DNA from: Alkalinema sp. RU_4_3
GTDB taxonomy: Bacteria > Cyanobacteriota > Cyanobacteriia > Leptolyngbyales > Leptolyngbyaceae
DNA: 57,063 nt
Assembly: GCA_012031975.1 (NCBI GenBank)
Contig: JAAUSA010000006.1
Span: forward strand, 1 to 57,063
Reading direction: 5' to 3'
The notes below the pieces were generated by a model, which saw only the letters and a program-made list of their open reading frames with translations, had not been told where the DNA came from and did no database searches. The position numbers and the translations under genes are program-made. Shown one piece after another: positions 1-8,785 of this stretch. Position 1 is the first letter of the stretch. The number at the start of each line of letters is the position of its first letter.

Positions 1-2
1 AA

Positions 3-534
3 TACCTGGCCCTGGAAGAGGTGTCGGAGTTTCGGAGTGAATACATTGATGGACAGATTTTCCTATGTCTGGTGGTACCCCTGAGCATAATCGGCTGGTT
101 GGCAACGTTTACAGGTATTTAGATGATGTTGCGGATCAGCGCCAGGACCTAAGCGTCTTCTTTACGGATATGCGCTTTGGGTGCCCAGTGCTCGGACCCA
201 TACCTACCCTGATGTGATGGTTGTCCTCGGTCCTTTGCAGATGCTCGATGCCCGCAAGGATACGATTACCAATCCAGTGCTAATCGTTGAGGTTTTATCC
301 AGCTCTACCAAGGATTACGATCGCGGTGAGAAGTTTCGCTTCTATCGATCGATTCCCAGTTTTGTAGAGTATGTTTTGGTGGACCAATACTCGATTCACG
401 TTGAGCATTTTGTGCGGAATGCCCAGGGGCAGTGGGTGTTGACGGATTATGACGATCGATCGGCTGTGATTTCTTTGACTTCGATCGGGTGTGAATTGGC
501 GATCGAGTCGATCTGTCGCAAGGTTTTAGTGTGA
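3..534 (+). pseudogene. Uma2 family (DUF820) endonuclease-like protein, two frameshifts, 5' end outside window
   Basis: Three consecutive reading frames spell one Uma2 protein. Positions 3-60 give YLALEEVSEFRSEYIDGQIF. From 62 another frame gives PMSGGTPEHNRLVGNVYRYL. From 181 a third gives the C-terminal half with TYPDVMVV, NPVLIVEVLSSST, DYDRGEKFRFYRSIPSFVEY and VLVDQ. These are the usual Uma2 PD-(D/E)XK-like core elements (D in YPD, E-V in LIVEVLS). Each junction (near 60 and 178) needs one extra base, at a T run and at TTTGGG. Uma2 genes are greatly expanded in cyanobacteria and their role is poorly known. The gene may be intact with two consensus errors. The start codon lies upstream of the window. 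Confidence 0.8.
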
Positions 535-553
535 ACGCTGTCGCTAGAGAAGT

Positions 554-946
554 CTACCCGATTACGTGGCGGAAGTTTGTTGCGATCGCCGATCGCATGG
601 CCGAAGCGTATTCTTGATTTGCCTGAGAATAGTGATTAAATCGTTCTTTCGCCTGTCGAGCAAGGTTTTGAAGGTCAAGATTTTCAGGTCTCCGCGCAGC
701 CTCCTGAATCACAAACCAGAGATCGCGCGCAATCTGCAACCGCTGCAACCGGGCCTCCCTCAATCCATCTCGCTTATCCAATCTCAAGGCATCGATCGTC
801 GTTTTACCCCGGAGATTGCCATCGATCGCGAACGGCACTTCCCCCCGAAACCTATCTTGCTCAGTTTTCTGCTTCCCATCGATATTTAACTTATCCGGCG
901 GCACAACGGGCTTCTCAATCTTGATCACAAATCTATCTCCAATCAA
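554..946 (-). CDS. Small partner of the adjacent ATPase, possibly a reduced HNH (TIGR02646/PtuB-like) protein
   Basis: A 130-aa protein whose ATG overlaps the stop of the upstream ATPase gene (943), so the two were translationally coupled. The N-terminus (VIKIEKPVVPPDKL) and a C-terminal block (GKTTIDALRLDKRDGLREAR) are reminiscent of the ends of TIGR02646/PtuB-type HNH nucleases that follow PtuA-like ATPases. The Cys/His-containing HNH core normally between them is absent. Either the core has been deleted or this is another small partner family; the resemblance is from memory and unproven. Composition and HIP1 use match the neighbours. No membrane segment or signal peptide is visible. Confidence 0.45.
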   Translation of the reverse strand: MIGDRFVIKIEKPVVPPDKLNIDGKQKTEQDRFRGEVPFAIDGNLRGKTTIDALRLDKRDGLREARLQRLQIARDLWFVIQEAARRPENLDLQNLARQAKERFNHYSQANQEYASAMRSAIATNFRHVIG

Positions 947-1859
947 GCCTGATTCATCAACAGCGCAGCCCGACGAATAATATCCATCGCCTCAATGTCC
1001 TGACTTGACTCCGCAGTCGGCAACGAACCAATCTTTTGGGCCAAGGTGGACAACTCTGCCTCATCTTCCACTGTCAAATGGGCCTTCGAGAGAATCTCCT
1101 CTCGCCGCTGAAGAGCTGATTCAATCTGAGGCGGACGCGACGTTGGTAGCTCAAACACGCTAGTCAGCACCTGATCCACCCGCCAATTCCGAATAATCTC
1201 TGGGTCGTTGTCAATCACAACGCGATCGCCCTCTCTCCGCAGCAATACAATATTCGCCTCCTGGGCTGCCTGCACCACCAAAGGACTATGGGCCGTAACG
1301 ATGAACTGGGTATTTGGGAAGCGATCGCTCAAAAAGTCCATGATTGTCCGCTGCCACTTGGGATGCAGATGCAGGTCGATCTCATCGACAAGTACGATCG
1401 CAGGTTCTGCCAAAGGGTCAGGACTCTGGGGATAGCGCCGAAACAACCGCACAGCTAGGTCTACCATCCAGCGATCGCAGTTCGATATCCCAAGCCCAAA
1501 TTATTAATATTAACCCATCCATAGGGCGTCAGAAATTCTGCCCTAGGACGAGGATTTTCTTCGTCGGCAGGTGCGATCCGAATGTCTTCAATATCTGGCA
1601 GAATTCGTTTGAGGATTTCGATGATTTGTGAAAGTTGATGGTTTAGTCGGTCTCGTAAACCACCAGCCGCAGTCCAAGCTGCATAATCAGTCTGCAATAA
1701 CCACTCCTCTGCATTAATTAGAGGAGTTCCTTCATTAAACAAACTCAAGGAATTAGGCGATTCTAAACTTTCTGCTAAGGAGAACTTACCCAAATTACGA
1801 ATAGCTCCATAGCCATAGCAGATTAAACTTGAAAGGGCGATCGCGCGATCGCCCCAGCA
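943..1859 (-). pseudogene. AAA/ABC-type ATPase (PtuA/OLD-like), 5'-truncated and frameshifted
   Basis: The C-terminal two-thirds of a predicted ATP-binding protein. Reading starts just after a stop at 1860-1862 with CYGYGAIRNLG, a signature block of these ATPases, and runs to GYRTAIA. One missing T near 1465 then shifts the frame into MVDLAVRLF, Walker B/D-loop VDEIDLHLHPKW and the switch motif FIVTAHSPLVV. The N-terminal P-loop (roughly 150 residues) is absent and the sequence abuts the 3' end of ahcY, so this is truly truncated. In the family, such ATPases pair with HNH proteins (Septu) or act as defence ATPases; here the downstream gene at 554-946 would be the partner. Without Walker A it should not hydrolyse ATP. 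Confidence 0.75.
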
Positions 1860-1866
1860 CTAAACC

Positions 1867-3277
1867 TTAGTACTTGTAGCTTTCAGCCTTGTAAGGACCG
1901 CTCAAAGGCACATTGATGTACTTGGCCTGAGTCTCCGTCAGTTGGGTAATCACCCCACCGAAACCTTCCACCATGTAACGTGCCACCTCTTCATCCAGAT
2001 GCTTCGGCAGAATCGTCACAGTCAGGGCTTCAGCTTGCTTGTCAGCAGGCAGGTCAGCGAACTTGCGCTCAAACAGGAAGATCTGAGCCAACACCTGGTT
2101 CGCAAAGGAGCCATCCATAATCCGAGAAGGGTGACCCGTCGCATTACCCAAGTTCACCAAACGACCCTCCGACAGCAGCAGCAAGAAATCGCTCTTGTCA
2201 TCGCTACGGTACACCTGATGCACCTGGGGCTTCACCTCTTCCCAACGCCATTCCCGACGCATGAACGCCGTGTCAATTTCGTTGTCGAAGTGACCAATGT
2301 TGCAAACCACAGCGCCCGCTTTGACAGCGCGCAACATGTTCTCGTCGCAAACATTCACGTTCCCGGTCGTCGTCACCAACAGGTCGGTGTTGCCCAACAG
2401 GTCAGTGTTGATCGAAGCTGCGGTGCCATCGTTCTTACCATTCTTGTAAGGCGAGACCACTTCAAAGCCATCCATGCAAGCCTGCATTGCGCAGATCGGA
2501 TCGATCTCAGTCACCTTCACGATCATGCCTTCCTGGCGCAGAGAAGCAGCGGAACCCTTGCCCACGTCGCCGTAGCCAATCACCAGGGCCTTCTTACCCG
2601 CCATCAGGTGGTCCGTACCGCGCTTGATCGCATCGTTCAAGCTGTGGCGGCAACCATACTTGTTGTCGTTCTTGGCCTTGGTGACAGCGTCATTCACGTT
2701 GATCGCCGGGATCTTCAGTTCGCCAGCTTCCAGCATCTCGAACAGACGGTGGACACCTGTGGTGGTTTCTTCCGTGACGCCGTGGATGGTCTTGAGCATC
2801 TGAGGATAGACCTGGTGGATGTGACCCGTGAGGTCGCCGCCATCGTCCAGAATCATGTTGGCATCCCACAGACCGCCTTTGCCGTCATGGATCGTCTGCT
2901 CAATACACCACATGTACTCTTCCTCGGTTTCACCTTTCCAGGCAAAGACAGGGGTGCCAGCGGCAGCGATCGCCGCCGCTGCATGGTCCTGGGTCGAGAA
3001 GATGTTGCAGGAAGACCAGCGCACTTCAGCGCCCAAGATTTGCAGGGTTTCGATCAAGACAGCGGTCTGAATCGTCATATGGATACAGCCGATGATCTTG
3101 GCACCAGCCGGAGGGCTTGGTGGCGCTGTACTTCGCACGGATCTTCATCAGCGCGGGCATTTCGCTCTCAGCGATCAAAATCTCCTTGCGGCCCCACTCT
3201 GCCAGGGAAATATCAGCAACTTTATAGTCTTGGGCAGTCGCAGCGGACTGTTCACGTTCAATAACTGACGTACTCAT
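1867..3277 (-). CDS. ahcY: Adenosylhomocysteinase (S-adenosylhomocysteine hydrolase), one frameshift near the N-terminus
   Basis: Reversibly hydrolyses S-adenosylhomocysteine to adenosine and homocysteine, closing the methyl cycle; a cytosolic NAD+-dependent tetramer. Visible motifs: [29 protein letters not shown], the NAD-binding loop [25 protein letters not shown], and the C-terminal end YKAESYKY. It has the roughly 40-residue insert of the long (about 469 aa) form. The N-terminal 55 residues (start ATG at 3277, [10 protein letters not shown]) are in a different frame from the rest. The sequence KYSATKP continues as AGAKIIGC only if one base near 3120 is removed. Total length minus one base is exactly 470 codons. 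Loss of this enzyme would be severe, so a sequence error is likely. It is monocistronic with a 300-bp leader region. Confidence 0.95.
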
Positions 3278-3582
3278 CTAAATCCTTCTCCGTTTTTTTG
3301 TTAGCCTGTAAAGACGTGTTTGTGGCGCACCTTTAAGCAGTACGGGAATGGACCGAGACTTCGGCTTTCCTTACCTATAAGAACAAGTACAACCCTAGGT
3401 GTTTACATCTCGCAAACTACCTAAGCAACACTTCACATATTTCTTATCATAATATGTTTTGGGAGTAAATGCACCCTACATTATGCTGAGATCTTCCTGG
3501 CCCCCCGAGCCGCCCCCTGAGTGCGGGCCTCGACCCTAGAATCTTGTTAGACTAGGAGCCCAACCCTACGATCGCGCCCCCC
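3278..3582. other. Divergent promoter region between ahcY and a small zinc-ribbon gene
   Basis: About 300 bp without a gene. It must hold the ahcY promoter (minus strand) and the promoter of the 52-aa gene (plus strand). An A/G-rich stretch (AAGGATTT on the minus strand) precedes the ahcY ATG. I looked for a SAH-riboswitch-like structure upstream of ahcY and did not recognise one. Confidence 0.4.
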
Positions 3583-3741
3583 ATGACAGAATCCACCACC
3601 CACAAACCCACCGATGACGGAGGGCCGATCGCCGACCCTCCCCCCAGCCCGCCCGAAAAAATCCTCTGTCCCCACTGCCAACGCACCGCCACCAACGGCA
3701 TCAAATGCCAAGGCATCTGCGTCGCCGACAGCGATTACTAG
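3583..3741 (+). CDS. 52-aa zinc-ribbon-like protein ending CVADSDY
   Basis: A short gene: ATG at 3583, TAG at 3739-3741. The N-terminal half is a disordered Pro/Asp-rich segment. The C-terminal half carries CPHCQRTATNGIKCQGICVA followed by DSDY, with four cysteines (CxxC then CxxxC) that could bind one zinc or metal ion. I recall similar short proteins with this ending in many cyanobacteria, none with a known function. It converges on the minus-strand gene ending at 3748, with only 6 bp between stops. The strong C-terminal conservation I remember makes it a real gene rather than a chance frame. Confidence 0.7.
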   Translation: MTESTTHKPTDDGGPIADPPPSPPEKILCPHCQRTATNGIKCQGICVADSDY

Positions 3742-3747
3742 ATTGAG

Positions 3748-4359
3748 TCACCGCGTCGCCATCCACTTCAAGATCGCCAAAATCTCCTCGATCGGCTGCA
3801 ACGAGTAGTCCCGCAAATCCAACGTAATCACCCGCCCCTCCAACTGCATAAACCGCCACTGCGTCCTACTCGTCACCACCCCGAACACGACAGGAATCGC
3901 TCGCCCCCGACTGTTATTAAACTCCTACGCCGCAATCATCTCCGCCATACATTGCCCCAGCCCCAACTTCAAATCCGCCTTTTTCGCCTCCACCAAAACG
4001 ATCGCCGGAGCCTCCATCACCAACTGCTCCGCCGACTGACAAACCATAAAATCACAAACCCCATTCAACCCGCGATCTGGATCGACATTGAACTCTTCCC
4101 CCGAAAACACACTGATCTCCTGATCCAGTAGCCGTCGAACCTCCAGCAAAATCGGATTGATAATCGCCTCCGATCGCGCCTTTTCCGTACCAACGGCGAT
4201 CGCCCAGGGCAAATCCTCCAGAATCCCCAACACCCTTGGACTAGCCGTGATAGGCGTCAGATTAGTGGGGATAAATCGCTTCCCCTCCTGGAGAACAATG
4301 CCGAACTCTTCCTTAATCTGGGAAATCGTGAAGCTACTGTAGGGCATAGAAATCGCCAA
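3748..4359 (-). pseudogene. Restriction-endonuclease-like (PD-(D/E)XK) cyanobacterial protein with an in-frame amber stop
   Basis: The frame starts MAISMPYSSFTISQIKEEFG and includes GVCDFMVCQS then IVLVEAKKADLKLGLGQCMA, an arrangement (D ... ExK) typical of PD-(D/E)XK-like proteins abundant in cyanobacteria and often annotated as type I restriction R-like. A TAG at about 3925 interrupts MAEMIAA, then the same frame continues without shift for about 58 codons (EFNNSRGRAIPVVFGVVTS ... ILKWMATR) to a TGA at 3748. CAG to TAG is a single transition. The full span is exactly 204 codons. It could be a true nonsense mutation or a base-call error. Function unknown; no partner gene is evident. Confidence 0.7.
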
Positions 4360-4575
4360 GTTCCTTCCTTGTAGGATGATGATTCATTAGGATCCGAAAG
4401 GTATCATAGATCTGTTTCGATGGCTTATATGCCTTCCCCCCTACGATCCCAATCCTGCAGCTAAATCCAAGAGCTTCAACTTACCTACATCTTAACCAAT
4501 TGTCTCACTTCTATACGGATACTCATAGATTAGTGATCGAGTTAATATGGAAGAAGAAAGCGCTGATGGTGCCCT

Positions 4576-4911
4576 ATGAATCTACCCAATGGTGAAGCAG
4601 CCCAATTGGGTGACAAGTTGGAGCGTTACTGTCTCAATCCCACTCATCCTAAAGGAAAAGATAAAGCAAACCTATTTCGTTTCCGCCTAGGAATTACCCT
4701 TGAGAACAAAGTCATTCTTGAAAATGCGCTACTAGAAGCTGCTATCTCTGGCACCGCCGTTCTCTATCGAGCCGATGAATACGGTATCCATTATGACATT
4801 CGATTCCAAATGTCCACAGAGACAGGAACCACTGTGGTTCTAAGCTGCTGGATCATTCGTCAAGATGAAGACTTTCCCAGACTCACAAACACATACCCCG
4901 TCGATCGATAG
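4576..4911 (+). CDS. DUF6883 family protein
   Basis: A 111-aa protein starting MNLPNGEAAQLGDKLERYCL. The block CLNPTHPKGKDKA, a central DEYG and the ending CWIIRQDEDFPRLTNTY match the DUF6883 family as I remember it. That domain occurs alone or as the C-terminal part of polymorphic-toxin-like proteins, and is often encoded next to a DUF4926 gene, as here. The downstream gene starts 8 bp after this stop, with GGAGG just before it, so the two form an operon. The activity of DUF6883 is not known to me. An enzymatic (RNase or toxin) role for one of the pair is inference from genetic pairing only. Confidence 0.7.
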   Translation: MNLPNGEAAQLGDKLERYCLNPTHPKGKDKANLFRFRLGITLENKVILENALLEAAISGTAVLYRADEYGIHYDIRFQMSTETGTTVVLSCWIIRQDEDFPRLTNTYPVDR

Positions 4912-4919
4912 GAGGCCCT

Positions 4920-5162
4920 ATGTCAAACATTAATGAATACGACTTAGTAGCTTTGACCGGCGAAAAAGCAGCAACCCACAAGACCAGCCTCAAAACCATC
5001 CAGCTTCAGCGGGGACAAATTGGCACTGTTATTATGCTCCTGGCCCCAGAAGTTTGTCTAGTTGACTTTGCCGACGCCCAAGGCAACACCTATGCCATGG
5101 AAAGCATCCCCATGACTCAACTACTGCTACTTCATCAGGAACCGATCGCGATCCCAGCCTGA
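4920..5162 (+). CDS. DUF4926 family protein, partner of the DUF6883 gene
   Basis: An 80-aa protein. The family pattern is visible as YDLVALT, then RGQIGTVIMLLAPEVCLVDF, then ADAQGNTYAM and a terminal QLLLLH. It is probably a small beta-barrel (SH3-like) fold, as the alternating hydrophobic pattern around RGQIGTV suggests. An AGGAGGC ribosome-binding site sits between the upstream stop (4911) and this ATG. The tight two-gene unit resembles a toxin-antitoxin or effector-immunity arrangement, but neither protein has an assigned role. The gene converges with a minus-strand membrane protein ending at 5202. Confidence 0.7.
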   Translation: MSNINEYDLVALTGEKAATHKTSLKTIQLQRGQIGTVIMLLAPEVCLVDFADAQGNTYAMESIPMTQLLLLHQEPIAIPA

Positions 5163-5201
5163 TGCGGCCATAGTGGAGCGACAGCACTGTGGGTCGTTCG
5201 C

Positions 5202-5534
5202 CTAATTTTTCATAGACCATGCGATTGCTCTGATCAGTTTAACCCCAGCCAACACCAGCAGGCAATAAACCCCACCAATCAGCCAGCCATAAAAAATCAT
5301 CGTCAAAGCTGTCTCATCGCACTGGTTCCATGGGAGATGCGCTGGGACTCTGTAGCGGTTGTTGTACCAGCTCGTACATTCGAACTCACTCCACAAAGCC
5401 CCCACAATCCAAAATACTAACGTCCCCAAGATAATCCCCAACCACCTACGCTTGACCAACCACACTAGCAAAATCGGCGGCCCATAGGACGTGACAAATT
5501 CCAAGAAATTGAAAACCTGTTGCATGATATCCAT
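5202..5534 (-). CDS. Small hypothetical membrane protein
   Basis: A 110-aa protein of unknown function. Two or three hydrophobic segments are apparent: around residues 15-26 (YGPPILLVWLV), 31-47 (LGIILGTLVFWIVGALW) and 80-103 (MIFYGWLIGGVYCLLVLAGV). The loop between the second and third carries two cysteines (EFECTSW and WNQCDE) that could pair outside the membrane. No recognised domain. A REP-like repeat begins just upstream of its start. It is transcribed alone, converging with the DUF4926 gene. Confidence 0.55.
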   Translation of the reverse strand: MDIMQQVFNFLEFVTSYGPPILLVWLVKRRWLGIILGTLVFWIVGALWSEFECTSWYNNRYRVPAHLPWNQCDETALTMIFYGWLIGGVYCLLVLAGVKLIRAIAWSMKN

Positions 5535-5544
5535 TTAAATTGCA

Positions 5545-5600
5545 GTCCGCGTAGGCGGACCTTGGTTTGTATAGCAGCGGTTTCAACCGCCGCTCCTACC
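5545..5600. repeat. REP-like double hairpin, copy A
   Basis: Contains GTCCGCgtagGCGGAC (5545-5560, 6-bp stem) followed after about 17 nt by GCGGTTtcAACCGC. The same layout recurs at 44835-44880, where the second stem is GCGATTtcAATCGC. The paired change G:C to A:T keeps the stem. It lies between the starts and ends of minus-strand genes (5202-5534 and menB). Confidence 0.7.
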
Positions 5601-5616
5601 CGCCATGAACAAGACC

Positions 5617-6447
5617 CTAAGGCAACCAAGGATACTGCCGAAAATCCGGAGCCCGCTTCTCCAAAAAAGCCTGCTTCCCTTCCCGACCTTCCTCCGTCAT
5701 GTAATACAACATCGTCGCATTCCCCGCCAATTCCTGAAGCCCCGCCTGCCCATCACAGTCCGCATTTAAAGCAGCCTTCAAACAGCGGATCGCAATCGGA
5801 CTCTTCTGCAAAATCTCCTGCGCCCAAATCACACCTTCCGCCTCCAACTGCTCAATCGGCACCACCCTATTCACCAACCCCATATCCAGCGCCTCCTGCG
5901 CATCATACTGCCGACATAAATACCAAATCTCCCGCGCCTTCTTCTGCCCCACAATCCGCGCCATATAACTCGCCCCAAACCCCCCATCAAAACTCCCCAC
6001 CTTCGGCCCCGTCTGCCCAAACACCGCATTCTCCGCCGCGATCGATCAAATCACACAATAAATGCAACACATGCCCCCCACCGATCGCATAGCCCGCCAC
6101 CAACGCAATAATCGCCTTCGGCATCGATCGAATCAACCGCTGCAAATCCAACACATTTAATCTCGGCGTACCCTCCTCGTCGATATAGCCGCCTTCGCCC
6201 CGCACCGACTGATCGCCCCCGCACAAAACGCATACTTCCCATCCGTATGTGGCCCCGCCCCCATCAACAAAACCACCCCAATGCGCTGATCCTCCCGTGC
6301 ATTGCTAAACGCCTCGTACAGCTCCATCACCGTTTTGGGCCGAAAGGCATTGCGCTTATGGGGCCGATTAATCACAATCTTCGCCATCCCCTCCGCCTTG
6401 AAATACTCAATATCTTCGTAGGATTTAACGCGCTGCCAGTCAGTCAT
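5617..6447 (-). CDS. menB: 1,4-dihydroxy-2-naphthoyl-CoA synthase (MenB), two compensating frameshifts
   Basis: Ring-closing Dieckmann-type enzyme of phylloquinone (photosystem I quinone) synthesis; crotonase fold, cytosolic. Three frames join into one 276-aa MenB. The first gives [15 protein letters not shown] and [15 protein letters not shown]. The second gives [20 protein letters not shown] and [16 protein letters not shown]. The third gives [19 protein letters not shown] and ends in RQYPWLP. One G is missing from a G run near 6215 and one T is extra near 6049 (ttgAtCgatcgcg where ACG ATC is expected). The span of 831 nt is exactly 277 codons, as for an intact gene. Since phylloquinone is needed for normal photosystem I, consensus errors are the likely cause. 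Confidence 0.93.
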
Positions 6448-6478
6448 GGGAATTGCAGTAATAGAACCAAGCCGCCCT

Positions 6479-7609
6479 CTATTTTACGGCCTGACGCAAC
6501 CCGACGATCGCTCCTGCCACCACAGAAATCGCCTCCTCCACCTCCGCCATCGTGTTAAACCGCCCCAGCCCAAACCGTAAACTCGCATAGGCCAGCCTCT
6601 CCTCCACCCCCAAAGCCAGCAACACATGGGACGGCTCAATCCTTACCGAACTACAAGCGGATCCAGAAGACACCGCCAACCGATCGCGAATTGCCAGCAT
6701 CAAGCCCGTGCCATCCACCCCCGCCACACTGAAATTCAGATTCCCCGGCAGCCGCTGCGCCCAAGACCCATTCAGCGTCAGCCCCGGCAAATCCCGTAGC
6801 CCCTGCCACAGGCGATCGCGCAAAGCCCCCACCCCCACATCGATCCCCAGGGCCAAAGCTTCCCCAAACCCCACAATCTGCGGCGTATAGAGCGTACCCG
6901 ATCGCCACCCCCTCTCATGCCCTCCCCCATGGAGCTGCGCCGCCAGCCTCACCCTCGGCCCCTTCCGCCGCACATAGAGCGCCCCGATCCCCTTCGGCCC
7001 ATAGACCTTGTGGCCCGTCAGCGACATCAGGTCCACCCAAGTCACATCCAACGGCACCTTGCCGATCGCTTGAGCCGCATCTGTGTGAAACAACACCGAC
7101 CGATCCCGGCACAGACGGCCAATCGCCTCGATCGGCTGCAACACCCCAATCTCATTGTTCGCCGCCATGACGGAGACCAGTATGGTGTCCGATCGCATCG
7201 CCGCCGCCAATTTCTCCACAGAGACCAAACCACTGGGCTCCACAGGCAGCACCGTGATCTCAAACCCCAAGGTCTCCAGATAGCGGCAGGGATCGAGCAC
7301 AGCGCTATGTTCCGTCACCAGGGTTATCAAATGCTTGCCCTTGGAGAAATAGGCCTCCGCCACACCTTTGATCGCCAGATTATTCGCCTCCGTCGCCCCG
7401 CTGGTGAAGATGATCTCCGCAGACTCCGCCCCGATCGCCCCAGCAATCTGCCCCCGCGCCTTTTCCACCGCCGCCGCCGCCGTCCAGCCGTAGGCATGGC
7501 TCACCGAGGCCGGATTGCCAAAGTCCTTCGTGAAATAGGGCAGCATGGCTTCTAGCACCCTAGGGTCCAGGGGCGTCGTGGCATGGTTGTCGAAGTAGAT
7601 AGGGCGCAT
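6479..7609 (-). CDS. Cysteine desulfurase (NifS/IscS family)
   Basis: A PLP enzyme that removes sulfur from cysteine for Fe-S cluster and thiocofactor synthesis. 376 aa, intact. Visible: [10 protein letters not shown] at the N-terminus, [52 protein letters not shown], the PLP lysine in [16 protein letters not shown] and the catalytic cysteine loop [17 protein letters not shown]. The short SGSACSS loop is of the NifS/IscS (class I) type. It lies 31 bp upstream of menB on the same strand, so they may be co-transcribed. It diverges from folK; the 64 bp between them hold both promoters. Confidence 0.93.
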   Translation of the reverse strand: MRPIYFDNHATTPLDPRVLEAMLPYFTKDFGNPASVSHAYGWTAAAAVEKARGQIAGAIGAESAEIIFTSGATEANNLAIKGVAEAYFSKGKHLITLVTEHSAVLDPCRYLETLGFEITVLPVEPSGLVSVEKLAAAMRSDTILVSVMAANNEIGVLQPIEAIGRLCRDRSVLFHTDAAQAIGKVPLDVTWVDLMSLTGHKVYGPKGIGALYVRRKGPRVRLAAQLHGGGHERGWRSGTLYTPQIVGFGEALALGIDVGVGALRDRLWQGLRDLPGLTLNGSWAQRLPGNLNFSVAGVDGTGLMLAIRDRLAVSSGSACSSVRIEPSHVLLALGVEERLAYASLRFGLGRFNTMAEVEEAISVVAGAIVGLRQAVK

Positions 7610-7673
7610 GGGGGTTGGCCGACCGGGAAAGTTGCTAGGATAGGCGCTTGATTCTTCGCCTTACTTCCCTATC

Positions 7674-8183
7674 ATGCAGCACACCGCCGCGATCGCCCTA
7701 GGCAGTAACCTGGGTGACTCGCTCCTCACCCTCAATACCGCCGTAGCCCACCTCAACGGCCTAGCAGATCTGCGCGTACTAGCTTGCTCCAGTTGGTATC
7801 GAACGGCACCCATTGGCCCGCCCCAGCCCGACTACCTAAATGGCTGTCTCCTCCTCGCCACAGGCCTTACACCCCAGACCCTCATGCAGCAACTCCTAAG
7901 TGTCGAAACCCACTTTGGCCGGGAGCGTCGGGAGCGCTGGGGTGCGCGGACCCTTGACTTAGACCTGCTGCTGTTTGATGATGTAGTGGTGTGCCATCCG
8001 GATTTGACCATCCCCCATCCGCGCATGAACGATCGCGCCTTCGTGCTCGTCCCCTTGGCGGAGATTGCGGCGGACTGGATCGACCCCACCACGGGCCGAG
8101 CGATCGCCCATCAGGCTGCAACAATCGATCGCACAGGTGTCACCCTCTTTTGTCAAAACGCCCTTTTTATCAAACAGTCATAG
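7674..8183 (+). CDS. folK: 2-amino-4-hydroxy-6-hydroxymethyldihydropteridine diphosphokinase (HPPK)
   Basis: Transfers pyrophosphate from ATP to hydroxymethyl-dihydropterin in folate synthesis. 169 aa, complete. Motifs: IALGSNLGDSLLTLNTAV near the N-terminus, RERWGARTLDLDLLLFDD (the two aspartates bind Mg-ATP) around residues 82-100, and IPHPRMNDRAFVLVPLAEIA. It is followed after 39 bp by a NUDIX gene and then a photolyase gene, all on the plus strand, a plausible operon. The folate product is a precursor of the antenna cofactor of some photolyases, a loose functional link. Confidence 0.95.
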   Translation: MQHTAAIALGSNLGDSLLTLNTAVAHLNGLADLRVLACSSWYRTAPIGPPQPDYLNGCLLLATGLTPQTLMQQLLSVETHFGRERRERWGARTLDLDLLLFDDVVVCHPDLTIPHPRMNDRAFVLVPLAEIAADWIDPTTGRAIAHQAATIDRTGVTLFCQNALFIKQS

Positions 8184-8222
8184 TTTCTACTCAGAAGAAT
8201 ACCCTCTACCCAGGTTAGTTCT

Positions 8223-8774
8223 ATGCCCTACGGTTCCGAGCCACCCCAGTTGCTTCGCCAGAAATTATTTTATAAGGGGCGGAAATTTAATTTTGACGTT
8301 AATCGCTACCGTCTCCCGAACCAATCCGAGGGCGAATGGGAATGCATTCGTCATCCCGGCGGAGCCCTGGCCGTCCCCCTGACCCAGGATCGAAAACTAG
8401 CTATTGTCCGCCAATACCGCTTTGCCACCCAAGGCCGCCTGCTCGAATTTCCGGCGGGCACCATCGAACTCGGCGAAACCCCCGAAAGCACCATCGAACG
8501 GGAAATCCAAGAAGAAGTCGGCTACAAAGCCAGCACCTGGAAAAAGATCGGCGAATTCTTCCTCGCCCCCGGCTACTCCGACGAAATCATCTACGCCTTC
8601 CTCGCCACTGATTTGGAACAACTCCCCCAGCACCTAGCGCAGGACGAAGACGAAGACATCGAAGTCATCCTCATGACCCCCGAAGAAGTCGAACAAGCGA
8701 TCCTCATGGGTGACATGACCGACGCCAAATCGATCGCCGCCTTCACCCTCGCCCGTCCTTTCCTGTTTAATTAA
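8223..8774 (+). CDS. NUDIX hydrolase (ADP-ribose pyrophosphatase-like)
   Basis: A 183-aa protein with the complete NUDIX box [20 protein letters not shown] followed by VGY (G-x5-E-x7-RE-x2-EE-x-G), residues about 80-102. The preceding strand [24 protein letters not shown] is typical of ADP-ribose pyrophosphatases and their relatives, which clear ADP-ribose and other nucleoside diphosphate sugars. It lies 39 bp after folK and 11 bp before the photolyase gene, so it is probably co-transcribed. The substrate cannot be decided from sequence. Intact, with composition like its neighbours. Confidence 0.88.
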   Translation: MPYGSEPPQLLRQKLFYKGRKFNFDVNRYRLPNQSEGEWECIRHPGGALAVPLTQDRKLAIVRQYRFATQGRLLEFPAGTIELGETPESTIEREIQEEVGYKASTWKKIGEFFLAPGYSDEIIYAFLATDLEQLPQHLAQDEDEDIEVILMTPEEVEQAILMGDMTDAKSIAAFTLARPFLFN

Positions 8775-8785
8775 TCCCGCTCCCA

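Noticed and set aside
1942-3264. A 440-codon plus-strand open frame opposite ahcY
   Set aside because: Antisense shadow of a well-recognised enzyme, with His/Arg-rich composition and no domain.
3278-3582. SAH riboswitch upstream of ahcY
   Set aside because: The expected conserved helices and pseudoknot could not be recognised in this leader.
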